A stretch of DNA of 33,465 nt from an uncultured Eubacteriales bacterium (GTDB taxonomy: Bacteria; Bacillota; Clostridia; Oscillospirales; Acutalibacteraceae): NCBI GenBank assembly GCA_900316345.1, contig ONCR01000012.1:1-33465 (forward strand), given 5' to 3'. A program made the translations under genes and the position numbers. Numbering within the stretch: position 1 is the first letter of the stretch; every line of letters begins with the position of its first letter. The notes under the pieces were generated by a model, which worked only from the letters and a program-made list of their open reading frames with translations, was not told the origin of the DNA and ran no database searches. Shown piece by piece: positions 15,193-23,235 of the stretch.

Positions 15193-15840
15193 ATGCAAAA
15201 ACTTTCCCTAAGGCTGACGGCCTGTGCGGAGCTTGTAAGAAAAGGCTCAAGGCTTGCCGATATAGGCTGCGACCACGGTTTCGTTCCGGTTTATCTTTGC
15301 GAAAACGGCCTGATTAAAAGCGCCGTCGCAAGCGATATTAACGAAGGGCCGCTTTCCTCCTGCCGTTTTCTTGTAAAAAGCTGCGGCCTTGAAAACAAAA
15401 TTAAATGCGTTTTATCAAACGGGCTTGAAAACATTAACGAAGATGAAATTGACGATATTCTGATAGCCGGTATGGGCGGCGAGCTTATTGCCGATATTCT
15501 TTCCGCCTGTCCCTATATCAAAAAGAAACATCTCGTTTTAAATCCTATGACTCATCCTGAGCTTGCCCGTAAATGGCTTTTTGAAAACGGTTTTGAAATA
15601 ATTAACGATGTTATTGTAAACGATTCGGGCCATAGCTACAGCGTTTTTGACGCTGAATACACCGGTGCAGCTAAAAGCTATTCACTTGTTGACCTTTTTC
15701 TCGGCGGTATTAAAGAATATTCGGATAAAAACTATTTTGACCGCCTTCTTAAATATCTTAATAATAAACAGAAGGGCGGGGAAGATTATTCCTCTCTTAT
15801 TAGTGAAATAGAAGAAAGGCTTAAAAATGACAACTGTTAA
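15193..15840 (+). CDS. trmK: tRNA (adenine22-N1)-methyltransferase TrmK
   Basis: A 215-residue class I SAM methyltransferase of the TrmK/YqfN family, which methylates A22 in the D-loop region of certain tRNAs in Gram-positive bacteria. It begins with the family's LSLRLTACAELV. Motif I is LADIGCDHGFVPVYL (21-35), the acidic loop is ASDINEGPL, IAGMGGELI is the equivalent of the motif IV region, and NPMTHPELARKWLFENGF follows. The start is ATG 15193. An in-frame GTG at 15184 is also possible, and the ribosome site is weak either way. It overlaps the Nif3-like gene by 14 bases. The trmK-nif3 pair is a common Firmicutes arrangement (yqfN-yqfO). Confidence 0.93.
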   Translation: MQKLSLRLTACAELVRKGSRLADIGCDHGFVPVYLCENGLIKSAVASDINEGPLSSCRFLVKSCGLENKIKCVLSNGLENINEDEIDDILIAGMGGELIADILSACPYIKKKHLVLNPMTHPELARKWLFENGFEIINDVIVNDSGHSYSVFDAEYTGAAKSYSLVDLFLGGIKEYSDKNYFDRLLKYLNNKQKGGEDYSSLISEIEERLKNDNC

Positions 15841-16573
15841 AAATATCTACGATTATATAAATTCAATAGCTCCTTATGAATCGCAGGAGGAATGGGATAA
15901 TTCAGGCCACCTTGTAGGCGACTTCAGGCAGGAGGTTAAAAAATGCGTAATGGCGCTTGACGCAACAAAAGCCGTTTGCCGTTTTGCCGCGGATATCAAT
16001 GCGGATTTGGTTTTAACCCATCACCCCATTATCTTCGGCGGAATTAGCGAGGTACTAAAGGGAAGCGCTGTTTATATTCTTGCAAGCTCAGGCATTTCCG
16101 CCGTTTGCGCTCATACTAATTTTGATGTTGCCCGGGGAGGCATAAACGATAATCTTGCCTCAATCCTCGGCTTAAAGAATACGCGTCATATTAACGGCGG
16201 ATTAATTGTTGTGGGCGAGCTTGACGGAGAGATGAGCATAGATGATTTTGCCGAATATGTAAGCAATACTCTCTCTTGCGAAGGCATTCGCTATACTGAT
16301 ACCGAAAAGCCTGTTAAAACCGTTGCTCTCGGCGGCGGCGCGTGTGAGGAATATGCTATCGAGGCGCTCGGCGAAGCGGACTGCTTTGTAACGGGCGATA
16401 TGAAATACCATAAAATGCTTGAAGCAAGCGAAAACGGCTTAGCCGTAATTTCGGCAGGCCATTATGAAACGGAATGTAAGCCCTTCTTAATGCTTAAGGA
16501 TAAGCTCGAAAAGCTCTTCGGCGACGTTGAGTTTGTTGAAGCTCCCGTTGATAATCCGATTAAATCAGTTTAA
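15827..16573 (+). CDS. Nif3-like dinuclear metal centre protein (YqfO/YbgI family)
   Basis: A 248-residue Nif3/DUF34 family protein. The metal ligands are visible: LTHHPIIFGG (His pair), VCAHTNFDVARGG (His and Asp), and near the C-terminus ISAGHYETE (His and Glu). This is the short form, lacking the PII-like insert that makes YqfO of Bacillus about 370 residues long. The biochemical role of the family is unsettled; links to GTP cyclohydrolase type metal chemistry and metal supply have been proposed. The start lies inside trmK and co-translation is likely. Nothing is missing among the ligand residues. Confidence 0.93.
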   Translation: MTTVKNIYDYINSIAPYESQEEWDNSGHLVGDFRQEVKKCVMALDATKAVCRFAADINADLVLTHHPIIFGGISEVLKGSAVYILASSGISAVCAHTNFDVARGGINDNLASILGLKNTRHINGGLIVVGELDGEMSIDDFAEYVSNTLSCEGIRYTDTEKPVKTVALGGGACEEYAIEALGEADCFVTGDMKYHKMLEASENGLAVISAGHYETECKPFLMLKDKLEKLFGDVEFVEAPVDNPIKSV

Positions 16574-16584
16574 GGTGTAAAGGT

Positions 16585-18267
16585 ATGGCACTTGACGGAA
16601 TATTCCTTTCGCTGTTGAAGAATGAAATAGCCTCTGCGCTTATAGGCGCAAGGGTTGATAAAATTTATCAGCCCTCAAAGGATGAAATTCTTATCACCTT
16701 CAGAACCTATGACGGCGTCGTGAAGCTTATGCTTTCATCAAAGGCGGACAGCGCAAGGATTCACCTTACAAATCAATATGCCCAAAATCCTAAAAATCCC
16801 CCTATGCTTACAATGCTTTTAAGAAAAAAGCTCGGCGGCGCAAGGCTCAGCGAAGTTAAGCAGGAGGGCTTTGAAAGAATACTTACTCTTGTGTTTGACG
16901 CTAAAAACGATTTGGGCGACCCGGTTAAATACAGCCTTATTGTTGAAATTATGGGGCGTTACAGCAATATTATTCTTGTTGATGAAAACAACGTTATTGT
17001 TGAATGCGTTAAGCGTATTGACGAAACAAAGTCAAGCGTGCGCGAGGTTTTACCTAACATTAAATATAACCTTCCCCCTGCGCAGAAAAAAATGAATATC
17101 TTAACCGACAGCGTTAAGGATATAGACAAAGCGCTGACCTCTCACGGCGGTAAAAAATCAAAGGCTGTATCCGATACCGTTCAGGGCGTTTCGCCTATCG
17201 TTGCGCGTGAGTTTGACCACGGTATGGGGCTTTTTGATTTGAGAAGCGCAATCGCAAATCCGAAGCCTACGGTTGTAATTATTGACAAGCCGAAGGACTT
17301 TACGTTCTTTATGCCTAAACAGTACGGAGAGCTTGCCGAATACAAAAGCTTTGACAGCTGCAGCGAGCTCGTTGATTACTTTTATTATGAGCAGGTTAAG
17401 CTTGAGCGTATAAAACAGCGCAGCAACGATTTGTTCAAAAGGCTTTCAACCCTTCAGGAAAGGGCGGTAAGAAAAGCGCTTAACCGTAAAAATGAGCTTG
17501 AGAATTGTAAGGATAAGGATAAGCTTAAAACGTACGGCGATTTGATAAGCGCAAATATGTACAGTCTTGAAAAGGGCGCGCTGTTTTACGACGTCGCCGA
17601 TTTTTATAATAATAACGAAACGGTAAGAATCCCCGCGGACCCTGCTCTTACCCCTGCGCTCAACGCTCAGAAGTATTATAAGGATTACCGAAAAAAGCAG
17701 GTTGCCGAAACAAAGCTTAAGGGATTTATCCGCCTTGCCGAGGAAGAGGCGCAGTACCTTGAAACGGTTATTGACGCGTTAACCAGGGCGGAAACGGACA
17801 GCGAAATAACTGCAATCAAAAACGAGCTCTACGATTCGGGATTTCTTAAAAAGCGTGCTGTCAGCAAGAAAAAAGAAAAAAAGCTTCCTCCGAAAAAATA
17901 TGTTTCCTCCGACGGCTTTGTAATTCTTGTCGGCAGAAATAACGTTCAAAACGACGAGCTTACGCTGAAAATCGCAAAAAACTACGATATGTGGTTTCAC
18001 GTTAAGGACAGCGCCGGATGTCACGTTATAGCTGTTTCTGAAAAGGACAAGCCCTTTACAGACAAGTTGATACGCCAGGCCTCAATGCTTGCCGCTTACA
18101 ACTCGAAGGCGCACGCATCGTCAAACGTTGCGGTTGATTATACCATAGTTAAAAACGTTCATAAGCCTAACGGGGCAAAGCCCGGAATGGTTATTTATGA
18201 CAGCTATAAAACGGAATACGTAACTCCCAATGAAGAGGAGCTCAGCGAGGTGAAGGAGCTTGAATAA
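16585..18267 (+). CDS. rqcH: RqcH, NFACT-family ribosome rescue factor
   Basis: A 560-residue RqcH/Rqc2 homologue (older name fibronectin-binding protein FbpA). It binds stalled 50S-peptidyl-tRNA and recruits tRNA-Ala to add C-terminal alanine tails that mark the chain for ClpXP. The NFACT-N domain starts MALDGIFLSLLKNEI, with IYQPSKDEILITFR and MLLRKKLGGARL. A long charged coiled coil covers about 270-425, and the NFACT-R (DUF814) domain starts near VSSDGFVILVGRNNVQNDEL (about 433-452) with MWFHVKDSAGCHVI. Full length and intact. The ribosome site is AAGGTG, and eleven bases separate it from the preceding stop. Its end overlaps the ispD start. Confidence 0.95.
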   Translation: MALDGIFLSLLKNEIASALIGARVDKIYQPSKDEILITFRTYDGVVKLMLSSKADSARIHLTNQYAQNPKNPPMLTMLLRKKLGGARLSEVKQEGFERILTLVFDAKNDLGDPVKYSLIVEIMGRYSNIILVDENNVIVECVKRIDETKSSVREVLPNIKYNLPPAQKKMNILTDSVKDIDKALTSHGGKKSKAVSDTVQGVSPIVAREFDHGMGLFDLRSAIANPKPTVVIIDKPKDFTFFMPKQYGELAEYKSFDSCSELVDYFYYEQVKLERIKQRSNDLFKRLSTLQERAVRKALNRKNELENCKDKDKLKTYGDLISANMYSLEKGALFYDVADFYNNNETVRIPADPALTPALNAQKYYKDYRKKQVAETKLKGFIRLAEEEAQYLETVIDALTRAETDSEITAIKNELYDSGFLKKRAVSKKKEKKLPPKKYVSSDGFVILVGRNNVQNDELTLKIAKNYDMWFHVKDSAGCHVIAVSEKDKPFTDKLIRQASMLAAYNSKAHASSNVAVDYTIVKNVHKPNGAKPGMVIYDSYKTEYVTPNEEELSEVKELE

Positions 18268-18943
18268 CATAGCCGTAATTCTCGGAGCAGGCAGCGGAAC
18301 AAGAATGAAAAGCAAAACGAGCAAGCTGCTGCTTGAAATCAGCGGAAAAACCGTTATTGAAAGGGCGGTTGAAGCTTTTGAAAGCGCGGGCTGTTTTAAT
18401 AAAATCCTTTTAGTTTGCCGTAAGCAGGACGTTAATGAATACCGCAGTATGTTCAGCGGAAAGAATATTCAATTTGTCATAGGCGGCGAAACCCGCCAAA
18501 AGAGCGTAAAAAATGCGTTAAGAGCAATTGATGAAGCCGATTACGTCGCTGTTCATGACGGTGCAAGGCCGCTTATAAAAAAGGAGCGTATTATCTCTGC
18601 TCTTGAAGAAGCAAAGAAGTGCGGTGCGGCGGCTGTAGGCGTTAAGGTTAAGGATACCGTTAAAATAATTGATAAAAACGGTTTTGTTATTTCAACGCCC
18701 GAACGGTCGTCCCTCTTTGCCGTTCAAACGCCTCAGATATTTGATTTTAAGCTTTTTAAAAGCGCTTTTGAAAAAGCCGAAAATGACGGAAAGGATTTTA
18801 CCGACGACTGCCAGATTGTTGAATATATCGGCGGTAAAGTAAAAATGCTTGAAGGCGATTATACAAACATAAAAATAACAACTCCGGATGACATCCCGCT
18901 TGCGGAAAGTATAATCGGAGCTGAAAAAGGAGTGTTAAAATGA
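18260..18943 (+). CDS. ispD: 2-C-methyl-D-erythritol 4-phosphate cytidylyltransferase
   Basis: A 227-residue IspD, third step of the MEP isoprenoid pathway, joining MEP to CMP from CTP. The nucleotide-binding loop [18 protein letters not shown] is at residues 5-22, [11 protein letters not shown] at about 97-107, [16 protein letters not shown] at about 145-160, and DDCQIVE follows. The start is a TTG overlapping the rqcH stop. The first internal ATG, at codon 15, would cut the CTP loop, so the TTG is needed. AGGTG stands about seven bases before it. Its stop overlaps the ispF start by four bases (ATGA). Confidence 0.95.
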   Translation: MNNIAVILGAGSGTRMKSKTSKLLLEISGKTVIERAVEAFESAGCFNKILLVCRKQDVNEYRSMFSGKNIQFVIGGETRQKSVKNALRAIDEADYVAVHDGARPLIKKERIISALEEAKKCGAAAVGVKVKDTVKIIDKNGFVISTPERSSLFAVQTPQIFDFKLFKSAFEKAENDGKDFTDDCQIVEYIGGKVKMLEGDYTNIKITTPDDIPLAESIIGAEKGVLK

Positions 18944-19416
18944 GAATCGGGCACGGATATGATGTTCATATTCTTACAGAAGGCAGAAAGCTCATAATAG
19001 GCGGCGTTAATATACCGTATGAACGCGGCCTTTTAGGCCACAGCGACGCGGACGTTCTTCTTCACGCAATAGCGGATTCTCTTCTCGGCGCGTGCGCTCT
19101 CGGCGATATAGGAAAAATGTTCCCCGATACCGATGATAAATGGAAGGGCGCCGATTCGCTTAAGCTTCTTGAAGCGGTTGTCAATGCGATTAATGAAAAA
19201 GGATATAAAGTCGGAAATATAGATTCAACAATAATTGCCCAAAGGCCTAAAATGAAGCCCTATCTTGATGAGATGAGAAGCAATATTGCAAAGGCCTGCA
19301 GGGTTGATATTTCGCAAATAAGCGTTAAGGCAACGACCGAAGAAAAGCTCGGCTTTACCGGCAGGGAAGAGGGAATTGCGGCTCACGCCGTTGCTCTCGT
19401 CGAAGAATGTGATTAA
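18940..19416 (+). CDS. ispF: 2-C-methyl-D-erythritol 2,4-cyclodiphosphate synthase
   Basis: A 158-residue IspF, which cyclises CDP-ME 2-phosphate and releases CMP. The zinc ligands are visible: IGHGYDVH (Asp8, His10) and the later [11 protein letters not shown] segment. [33 protein letters not shown] and the final AAHAV are family signatures. The length is normal for the trimeric enzyme. ispD and ispF stand side by side as two proteins rather than as an IspDF fusion. The ATGA overlap suggests tight coupling; ispE, which acts between them, is not in this window. Confidence 0.98.
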   Translation: MRIGHGYDVHILTEGRKLIIGGVNIPYERGLLGHSDADVLLHAIADSLLGACALGDIGKMFPDTDDKWKGADSLKLLEAVVNAINEKGYKVGNIDSTIIAQRPKMKPYLDEMRSNIAKACRVDISQISVKATTEEKLGFTGREEGIAAHAVALVEECD

Positions 19417-19427
19417 GGAGAAAAAAT

Positions 19428-20573
19428 ATGCAGACATATGAACAGGTTGATAATTATATGAAGGAAGTGGGCCTTAAGTACGTAAAGGATGCCAAGGACC
19501 TTATAACGGGACTTGCAATCCGTACGGATAAAGCTTATACAGAGGAAGTGGCCCGAGAACTGAATTCACGTGCGGAGGGAAAACCTGCTGACAGTACCTC
19601 GTTCTACAAACTTAAAAACAAGAATTTTGACGGCTCCGTATTTCTCTCAGCGGCCTTTGACGGCGGAGTTTTCCGCCATATCGGCAATATCATAATAGAT
19701 AACGCAGAGCGCCTCGGAAAAGAGGTTCTTGACCTGTGCTGCGACTGCGGAATAGTAACCTGCTTTATGGCTAAAAACTGTCCCGAAAGTCATTTTACGG
19801 GAATTGATATTAACGATAGCGCAGTAGAAAATGCAAAAATACTCGCCGAAAAGCTTGGGCTTACAAATGTTGAATTCATATGCAGCGATGTTTACGAGCT
19901 TGACCTCGGCAAAAAATTTGACAGCGTGACCTCGTTCAGAAGCCTTCTTGACGCTGCTGAAAAACAGACGGCGGGGCTCAATTATATCGGCCTTCGTTCT
20001 GCAAGAGAAGAAACGTATAAAAAGGCCTTTGCTCCTTTTGCTGATGCCGTTGCAAAGCATCTGAAAGAAGACGGCTTTGTACTGAGCGTTGAAAGATACA
20101 CCGCCGAATACGGCTGGCTCGGCTGGATGGAAGCTCTTGCGGAGCAGGGAATATACGCAACAGCTGAAAGCGGGCTTATGCGTGCGCAGGATATCTCTTC
20201 GGTTAAGGAGTATTCCGTAACCTATGCCGAAAGGAAAAATAAAACCGAACCGCTTGAAATCTTTAACACTTCTCTTTCAAAGCAGTTTAAGTCGGGAACG
20301 GGCTATGACGGAGGTATGGCTGAATTTGCGCTCTACTATGACAGCGAGGGCGAAATAAGCTTTGTTGAGGTTCACCGAAATAACCGGGTGATTCACCAAT
20401 ACTCCGTTGCTCATTCAAAAAGCGGAAAAGGTATGTATTACGACGCCTCAAACGACGTTAGAAAAATAAAATATTTTAACCTTAAAAAAGAGGAAAGTAT
20501 CCTTAAGGATATTGAAAAAAATCTTTCGCTTTACGATGAAAGCATTTATGAAATAAAAAGATTTCAGGCATAA
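19428..20573 (+). CDS. Class I SAM-dependent methyltransferase, specific role unknown
   Basis: A 381-residue protein with a Rossmann methyltransferase core. Motif I is EVLDLCCDCGIVTCFMA (99-115), followed by the acidic loop TGIDINDSAVENAK (124-137), FICSDVYELDL (150-160) and a post-core region with GLRSAREETYKKAF. Motif I is odd: the usual ExGxGxG is DLCCDCG, with a cluster of cysteines. The N-terminal ~90 residues are helical and unassigned, and the C-terminal ~100 residues look like an extra mixed domain. The ribosome site AAGGAG lies about seven bases before the ATG. It is last in the trmK operon. The substrate cannot be inferred; the neighbours concern tRNA, ribosome rescue and isoprenoids. 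Confidence 0.8.
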   Translation: MQTYEQVDNYMKEVGLKYVKDAKDLITGLAIRTDKAYTEEVARELNSRAEGKPADSTSFYKLKNKNFDGSVFLSAAFDGGVFRHIGNIIIDNAERLGKEVLDLCCDCGIVTCFMAKNCPESHFTGIDINDSAVENAKILAEKLGLTNVEFICSDVYELDLGKKFDSVTSFRSLLDAAEKQTAGLNYIGLRSAREETYKKAFAPFADAVAKHLKEDGFVLSVERYTAEYGWLGWMEALAEQGIYATAESGLMRAQDISSVKEYSVTYAERKNKTEPLEIFNTSLSKQFKSGTGYDGGMAEFALYYDSEGEISFVEVHRNNRVIHQYSVAHSKSGKGMYYDASNDVRKIKYFNLKKEESILKDIEKNLSLYDESIYEIKRFQA

Positions 20574-20660
20574 ATCCCCGATTTCTTGTATAATGTCAAC
20601 AAATTGAACAATGCTGAATTGTTAAACTTTAACAAAAAAATTGAGTTTTTAAAAAAAAAC
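20574..20660. other. AT-rich gap before the Tad locus, with a small inverted repeat
   Basis: No gene is seen. A six-base-pair inverted repeat (AACAAT 20607-20612 with ATTGTT 20618-20623) is followed by A-rich sequence and TTTTT at about 20646-20650. It might be a weak end for the methyltransferase transcript, but it is not a convincing intrinsic terminator. Confidence 0.35.
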
Positions 20661-20689
20661 TTGAACAAATTGTAAACTTTTGATATAAT
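20661..20689 (+). promoter_or_regulatory. SigA-type promoter of the Tad pilus locus
   Basis: TTGAAC (20661-20666), a 17-base spacer and TATAAT (20684-20689). Predicted +1 is near 20696, giving a leader of about 47 bases before ATG 20743. It is the only strong promoter seen ahead of the pilus genes. Confidence 0.72.
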
Positions 20690-20712
20690 TCAAATAGGAT
20701 AAGTATAAAGTG

Positions 20713-20729
20713 CAGGGTGTTAGACCCTG
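20713..20729 (+). promoter_or_regulatory. Leader hairpin just before the prepilin peptidase ribosome site
   Basis: CAGGGT (20713-20718) pairs with ACCCTG (20724-20729) around a GTTAG loop. It ends two bases before the AAGGGAG ribosome site at 20731-20737. It sits in the short leader and could stabilise the mRNA 5' end or tune initiation. No T-run follows, so it is not a terminator. Confidence 0.5.
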
Positions 20730-20742
20730 TAAGGGAGACAAA

Positions 20743-21465
20743 ATGGAGTCTGCAAGCATTAAGATTTTAGTATTTTGTATAATATCATTAATATACGGAA
20801 TCGCATTAGGCTTCGTAACAATCCCTTTATCAAAAAAATTAACCCTTTCGAGGACCGATGACCCCGGAAAGGCCGCCCCTTTGAATAAGGCCCCACTTAA
20901 AATTGCGGCGGTGTGTATGGGCGTTACGGCATCGTTCGGGATAGTTTTTACAATAGGCCTGGCAGGCGACTACAGTTTAATGGTGAGAAATCTGTTGTTG
21001 CTTGTTCCTATATTCAGCATTTCATTTGTTGATGCACTTGTAAGAAAAATTCCAAATCCGCTTCTTTTGGCTATGATTGCTATTGATGTTGTTTACATCA
21101 TATATGAATGTGCATCAACCCAAAAGATTGAACTGTTGATAAAAGCATTTTTGGGAATGTTTGTCGGAATGCTTGTCTGTTACATACCAAGCGTACTGAA
21201 AATTCCTATGGGTGCAGGAGATATTAAATACAGTGCGGTTATCGGACTTACGATTTACATAATGGGCTATGCGCAGTCGATGATTTTGATGTCCGTATTG
21301 GTAGCGTTATTCCTTGTTTACCTAAAGGTAACCAAGAAGGGCGGAATGAAGACGCAGATTCCGATGGGCCCGTTTCTTTCCATCGGTACCGTAATTACAA
21401 TGTGCGTTTCAATATTTGAGCTGATAAGCCCCGGTATTACGGAATTTACAAATAGTTTATTATAA
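20743..21465 (+). CDS. cpaA: Prepilin peptidase, TadV/CpaA type
   Basis: A 240-residue A24-family aspartic membrane peptidase that cleaves and prepares Flp pilin and the TadE/F-type pseudopilins at the inner face of the membrane. It has seven or so hydrophobic helices. The two catalytic aspartates are visible: Asp97 in SFVDALVRKIPNPL, and Asp160 in the GxGD motif MGAGDIKYSAVIG. It lacks the N-terminal methylase domain of PilD, as TadV/CpaA proteins do. The start is ATG 20743 behind AAGGGAG. An upstream in-frame GTG at 20710 would run through the leader hairpin and is rejected. First gene of the pilus cluster. Confidence 0.9.
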   Translation: MESASIKILVFCIISLIYGIALGFVTIPLSKKLTLSRTDDPGKAAPLNKAPLKIAAVCMGVTASFGIVFTIGLAGDYSLMVRNLLLLVPIFSISFVDALVRKIPNPLLLAMIAIDVVYIIYECASTQKIELLIKAFLGMFVGMLVCYIPSVLKIPMGAGDIKYSAVIGLTIYIMGYAQSMILMSVLVALFLVYLKVTKKGGMKTQIPMGPFLSIGTVITMCVSIFELISPGITEFTNSLL

Positions 21466-21523
21466 GGGAAACCTTATTTTAAAGAAAAAATAAATAAAAT
21501 CTTTTAAAGAAGGAGGAAAAATC

Positions 21524-21703
21524 ATGACATTTTTTAGAGATGAAAATGGACAGGGCATGGTAGAGTACGCTCTCATCATCGGTCTCATTGCTGTTGCAAT
21601 TATCTTTGCAGTAGTTCTTATCAGAAGAGCTATCCAGAACAGAATGCAAACAGCTGGTGAAGGTCTCACAGGCAATGCTAACACAGCTACTGATGCAAGC
21701 TAA
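21524..21703 (+). CDS. flp: Flp-type pilin (59 residues)
   Basis: A short open frame translated by hand: 59 residues, starting MTFFRDENGQGMVEYALIIG. It is the major subunit type of Tad pili. The class IV leader is nine residues ending in Gly, with cleavage expected between Gly9 and Gln10. Then come Glu at +5 and Tyr at +6 (QGMVEY), the Flp hallmark, and a hydrophobic helix to about residue 33. A short polar tail, rich in Ala, Thr and Gly, ends the protein. A very strong AGGAGG site (21511-21516) stands seven bases before the ATG. A stable hairpin follows the stop. This is expected to be the most abundant product of the locus. Confidence 0.93.
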   Translation: MTFFRDENGQGMVEYALIIGLIAVAIIFAVVLIRRAIQNRMQTAGEGLTGNANTATDAS

Positions 21704-21717
21704 TTAATTTTAACTAT

Positions 21718-21756
21718 ATTGAAAAAAGGGGCAGGTTTCCTGCCCCGATTTTCAAT
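21718..21756 (+). terminator. Long hairpin after flp, probably a partial terminator
   Basis: An eight-base-pair GC-rich stem GGGGCAGG / CCTGCCCC (21728-21735, 21739-21746) with a three-base loop, extended by an outer stem ATTGAAAA / TTTTCAAT (21718-21725, 21749-21756). The four T at 21749-21752 are a short U-tract. The downstream genes have no obvious promoter of their own before 22448, so read-through is likely. Such a hairpin would raise flp mRNA over the assembly genes. Confidence 0.75.
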
Positions 21757-21782
21757 CAAATAGGGAAAGCCGGTGAATTAAT

Positions 21783-22340
21783 TTGAGAAAGCTTTTCAGA
21801 AAAAAGAAGAAGGGCGAGGAAGGCCAGGCCCTTGTTGAATTTGTTTTGGTACTGCCGTTATTCACCTTAATTCTTATGGGCATTATGGATTTCGGATGGC
21901 TGTTTTACAACTATATCGGAGTTGAAAACTGTGCCCGTAACGCTGCGCGAATTGCATGCGTAGAATATACCGAAACAAATTACGACGCCGAACATAAAAG
22001 GCCTTATACAAGCCAGACTTTTAATCCTGATTTTGTTGACACCGAGGATTATTACAAGGATGAAGAGGTTGATATTCTTAAGGCAGCGATTTCCGCAAAG
22101 CCGTCAAGCGTTGTTATGAAGGATGTTAAGATATCCTACAGCTACGATGTAGACTGCGAGGGTGATTATACTGATTACATAATTCAAAAGCGCAAGGACG
22201 GAAGCGTTACCGTAACTGTTCATGCAACAATGCATCCGCTTACTCCCGTTATGGGCTTTATGACGGACAGCAATAACAATATTAAGTTAACTTCTACATC
22301 TACATATAAGGTTGAAACAATGCCGGCTGATGACGAATGA
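21783..22340 (+). CDS. tadE: TadE-like pseudopilin
   Basis: A 185-residue TadE/TadG-type minor pilin. After a strongly basic stretch (RKLFRKKKKG) comes the prepilin-like site EEGQALVEFVLVLP: cleavage after Gly14, Glu at +5, the same G-Q and Glu+5 arrangement as the Flp pilin in this locus. One membrane helix spans about 18-38, then LFYNYIGVENCARNAARIACV, typical of the TadE family, and a beta-rich extracytoplasmic part. The start is TTG 21783 with GGTGA about six bases before it. No ATG or GTG fits, as an in-frame GTG at 21774 runs into a stop. TadE proteins are needed for pilus assembly or the tip. Confidence 0.85.
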   Translation: MRKLFRKKKKGEEGQALVEFVLVLPLFTLILMGIMDFGWLFYNYIGVENCARNAARIACVEYTETNYDAEHKRPYTSQTFNPDFVDTEDYYKDEEVDILKAAISAKPSSVVMKDVKISYSYDVDCEGDYTDYIIQKRKDGSVTVTVHATMHPLTPVMGFMTDSNNNIKLTSTSTYKVETMPADDE

Positions 22341-22376
22341 TAAAGTCAATCGGCCTTGTTTTAGTGTGAAAATTAA

Positions 22377-22396
22377 GGTTCTATTAATTTAGAACT
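22377..22396. repeat. Inverted repeat in the tadE-cpaB gap
   Basis: GGTTCTA and TAGAACT (22377-22383, 22390-22396, one G-T pair) flank a TTAATT spacer, itself palindromic in part. A TATAAT lies at 22404-22409 with no recognisable -35. It could be an operator-like site or a weak mRNA hairpin. The rest of this 107-base gap is AT-rich and shows nothing else except the ribosome site before cpaB. Confidence 0.35.
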
Positions 22397-22447
22397 GTTT
22401 ATATATAATTAAAAAATTTAAATCCTGAAACTAATTAGAGAGGAAGA

Positions 22448-23209
22448 ATGAAAATGAAAAAGGTTTATCTGATCGCTGTAGTACTTGCGCTGGTTGCAGG
22501 CTTTGCAACGTATATGTTTGCATCTCAGATTGCAAAAAAATCAACCATTAAGGACGCTGATACAGTTGCGGTTGTAATCGCTCTTCAGGACATCCCGAAG
22601 AATACAATAATCAAAGCTGAAATGCTAAGTGAGGACGCGGGCTACTTTAGAATTAAAAACGACGTTGTTGCAGCTGACGCAACTCCCGCCGCTATTTCTG
22701 ACCTCAATGCGCTTGTTGATAAAGTATCAAAGGTTGACATCTATGCGGGCGAGCAGATGAACGATTATAAGTTTGTCGGAATAGACAGCGAGGACGTCGG
22801 TATTTCCTACAAGCTTAAAAACGGAATGAAGGCATTCTCCTTTACAGCCAGCAGCACCAACGGCGTTGACGGATACATCAGCCCCGGCGATACTGTTGAT
22901 ATTATTACATATGAAACCGACGAAAACGGCAAGTCATCGGCAAAGGTTTCATACAGAAATCTCCGAATTTTAAGAGTTTCTAACGCAAGCGCTCAAAACG
23001 GTGATGAAAGAATTAAGAGCTACAGCACCCTTACCGTTGAGGTAACCGAGAAGCAAGCTCAGCAGCTTTACCTTATAGAGAAGGAAAAAACCTACAAGCT
23101 CATTCTTAATTCAAGAAGAGACGACCAGAACGCAACTCAGGAAGGTGAAGTTGCTTCACAGACCGCTGAACAGACAAGCGAACAGGCCTCTCAGACACCG
23201 CAAAACTAA
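22448..23209 (+). CDS. cpaB: Flp pilus assembly protein CpaB/RcpC
   Basis: A 253-residue CpaB/RcpC protein. One N-terminal signal anchor at about 4-26 is followed by a SAF domain at about 40-110 (VVIALQDIPKNTIIKAEMLS; YAGEQM) and the CpaB C-terminal domain (GMKAFSFTASSTNGVDGYIS; PGDTVDIITYE; LTVEVTEKQAQQLYLIEKEK). The tail after about 225 is Gln/Glu/Thr/Ser rich and disordered. In Gram-negative Tad systems CpaB helps the outer-membrane secretin; no secretin gene is seen here, so in this monoderm it probably works in or across the cell wall. The ribosome site is GAGAGGAAG before ATG 22448. Confidence 0.9.
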   Translation: MKMKKVYLIAVVLALVAGFATYMFASQIAKKSTIKDADTVAVVIALQDIPKNTIIKAEMLSEDAGYFRIKNDVVAADATPAAISDLNALVDKVSKVDIYAGEQMNDYKFVGIDSEDVGISYKLKNGMKAFSFTASSTNGVDGYISPGDTVDIITYETDENGKSSAKVSYRNLRILRVSNASAQNGDERIKSYSTLTVEVTEKQAQQLYLIEKEKTYKLILNSRRDDQNATQEGEVASQTAEQTSEQASQTPQN

Positions 23210-23235
23210 GAAACTAAATTTTTGGGAGATATGTT

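Noticed and set aside
20710-20742. GTG start 33 bases upstream of the prepilin peptidase ATG.
   Set aside because: It would encode the leader hairpin and ribosome site, and the added residues match nothing in the family. AAGGGAG points to ATG 20743.
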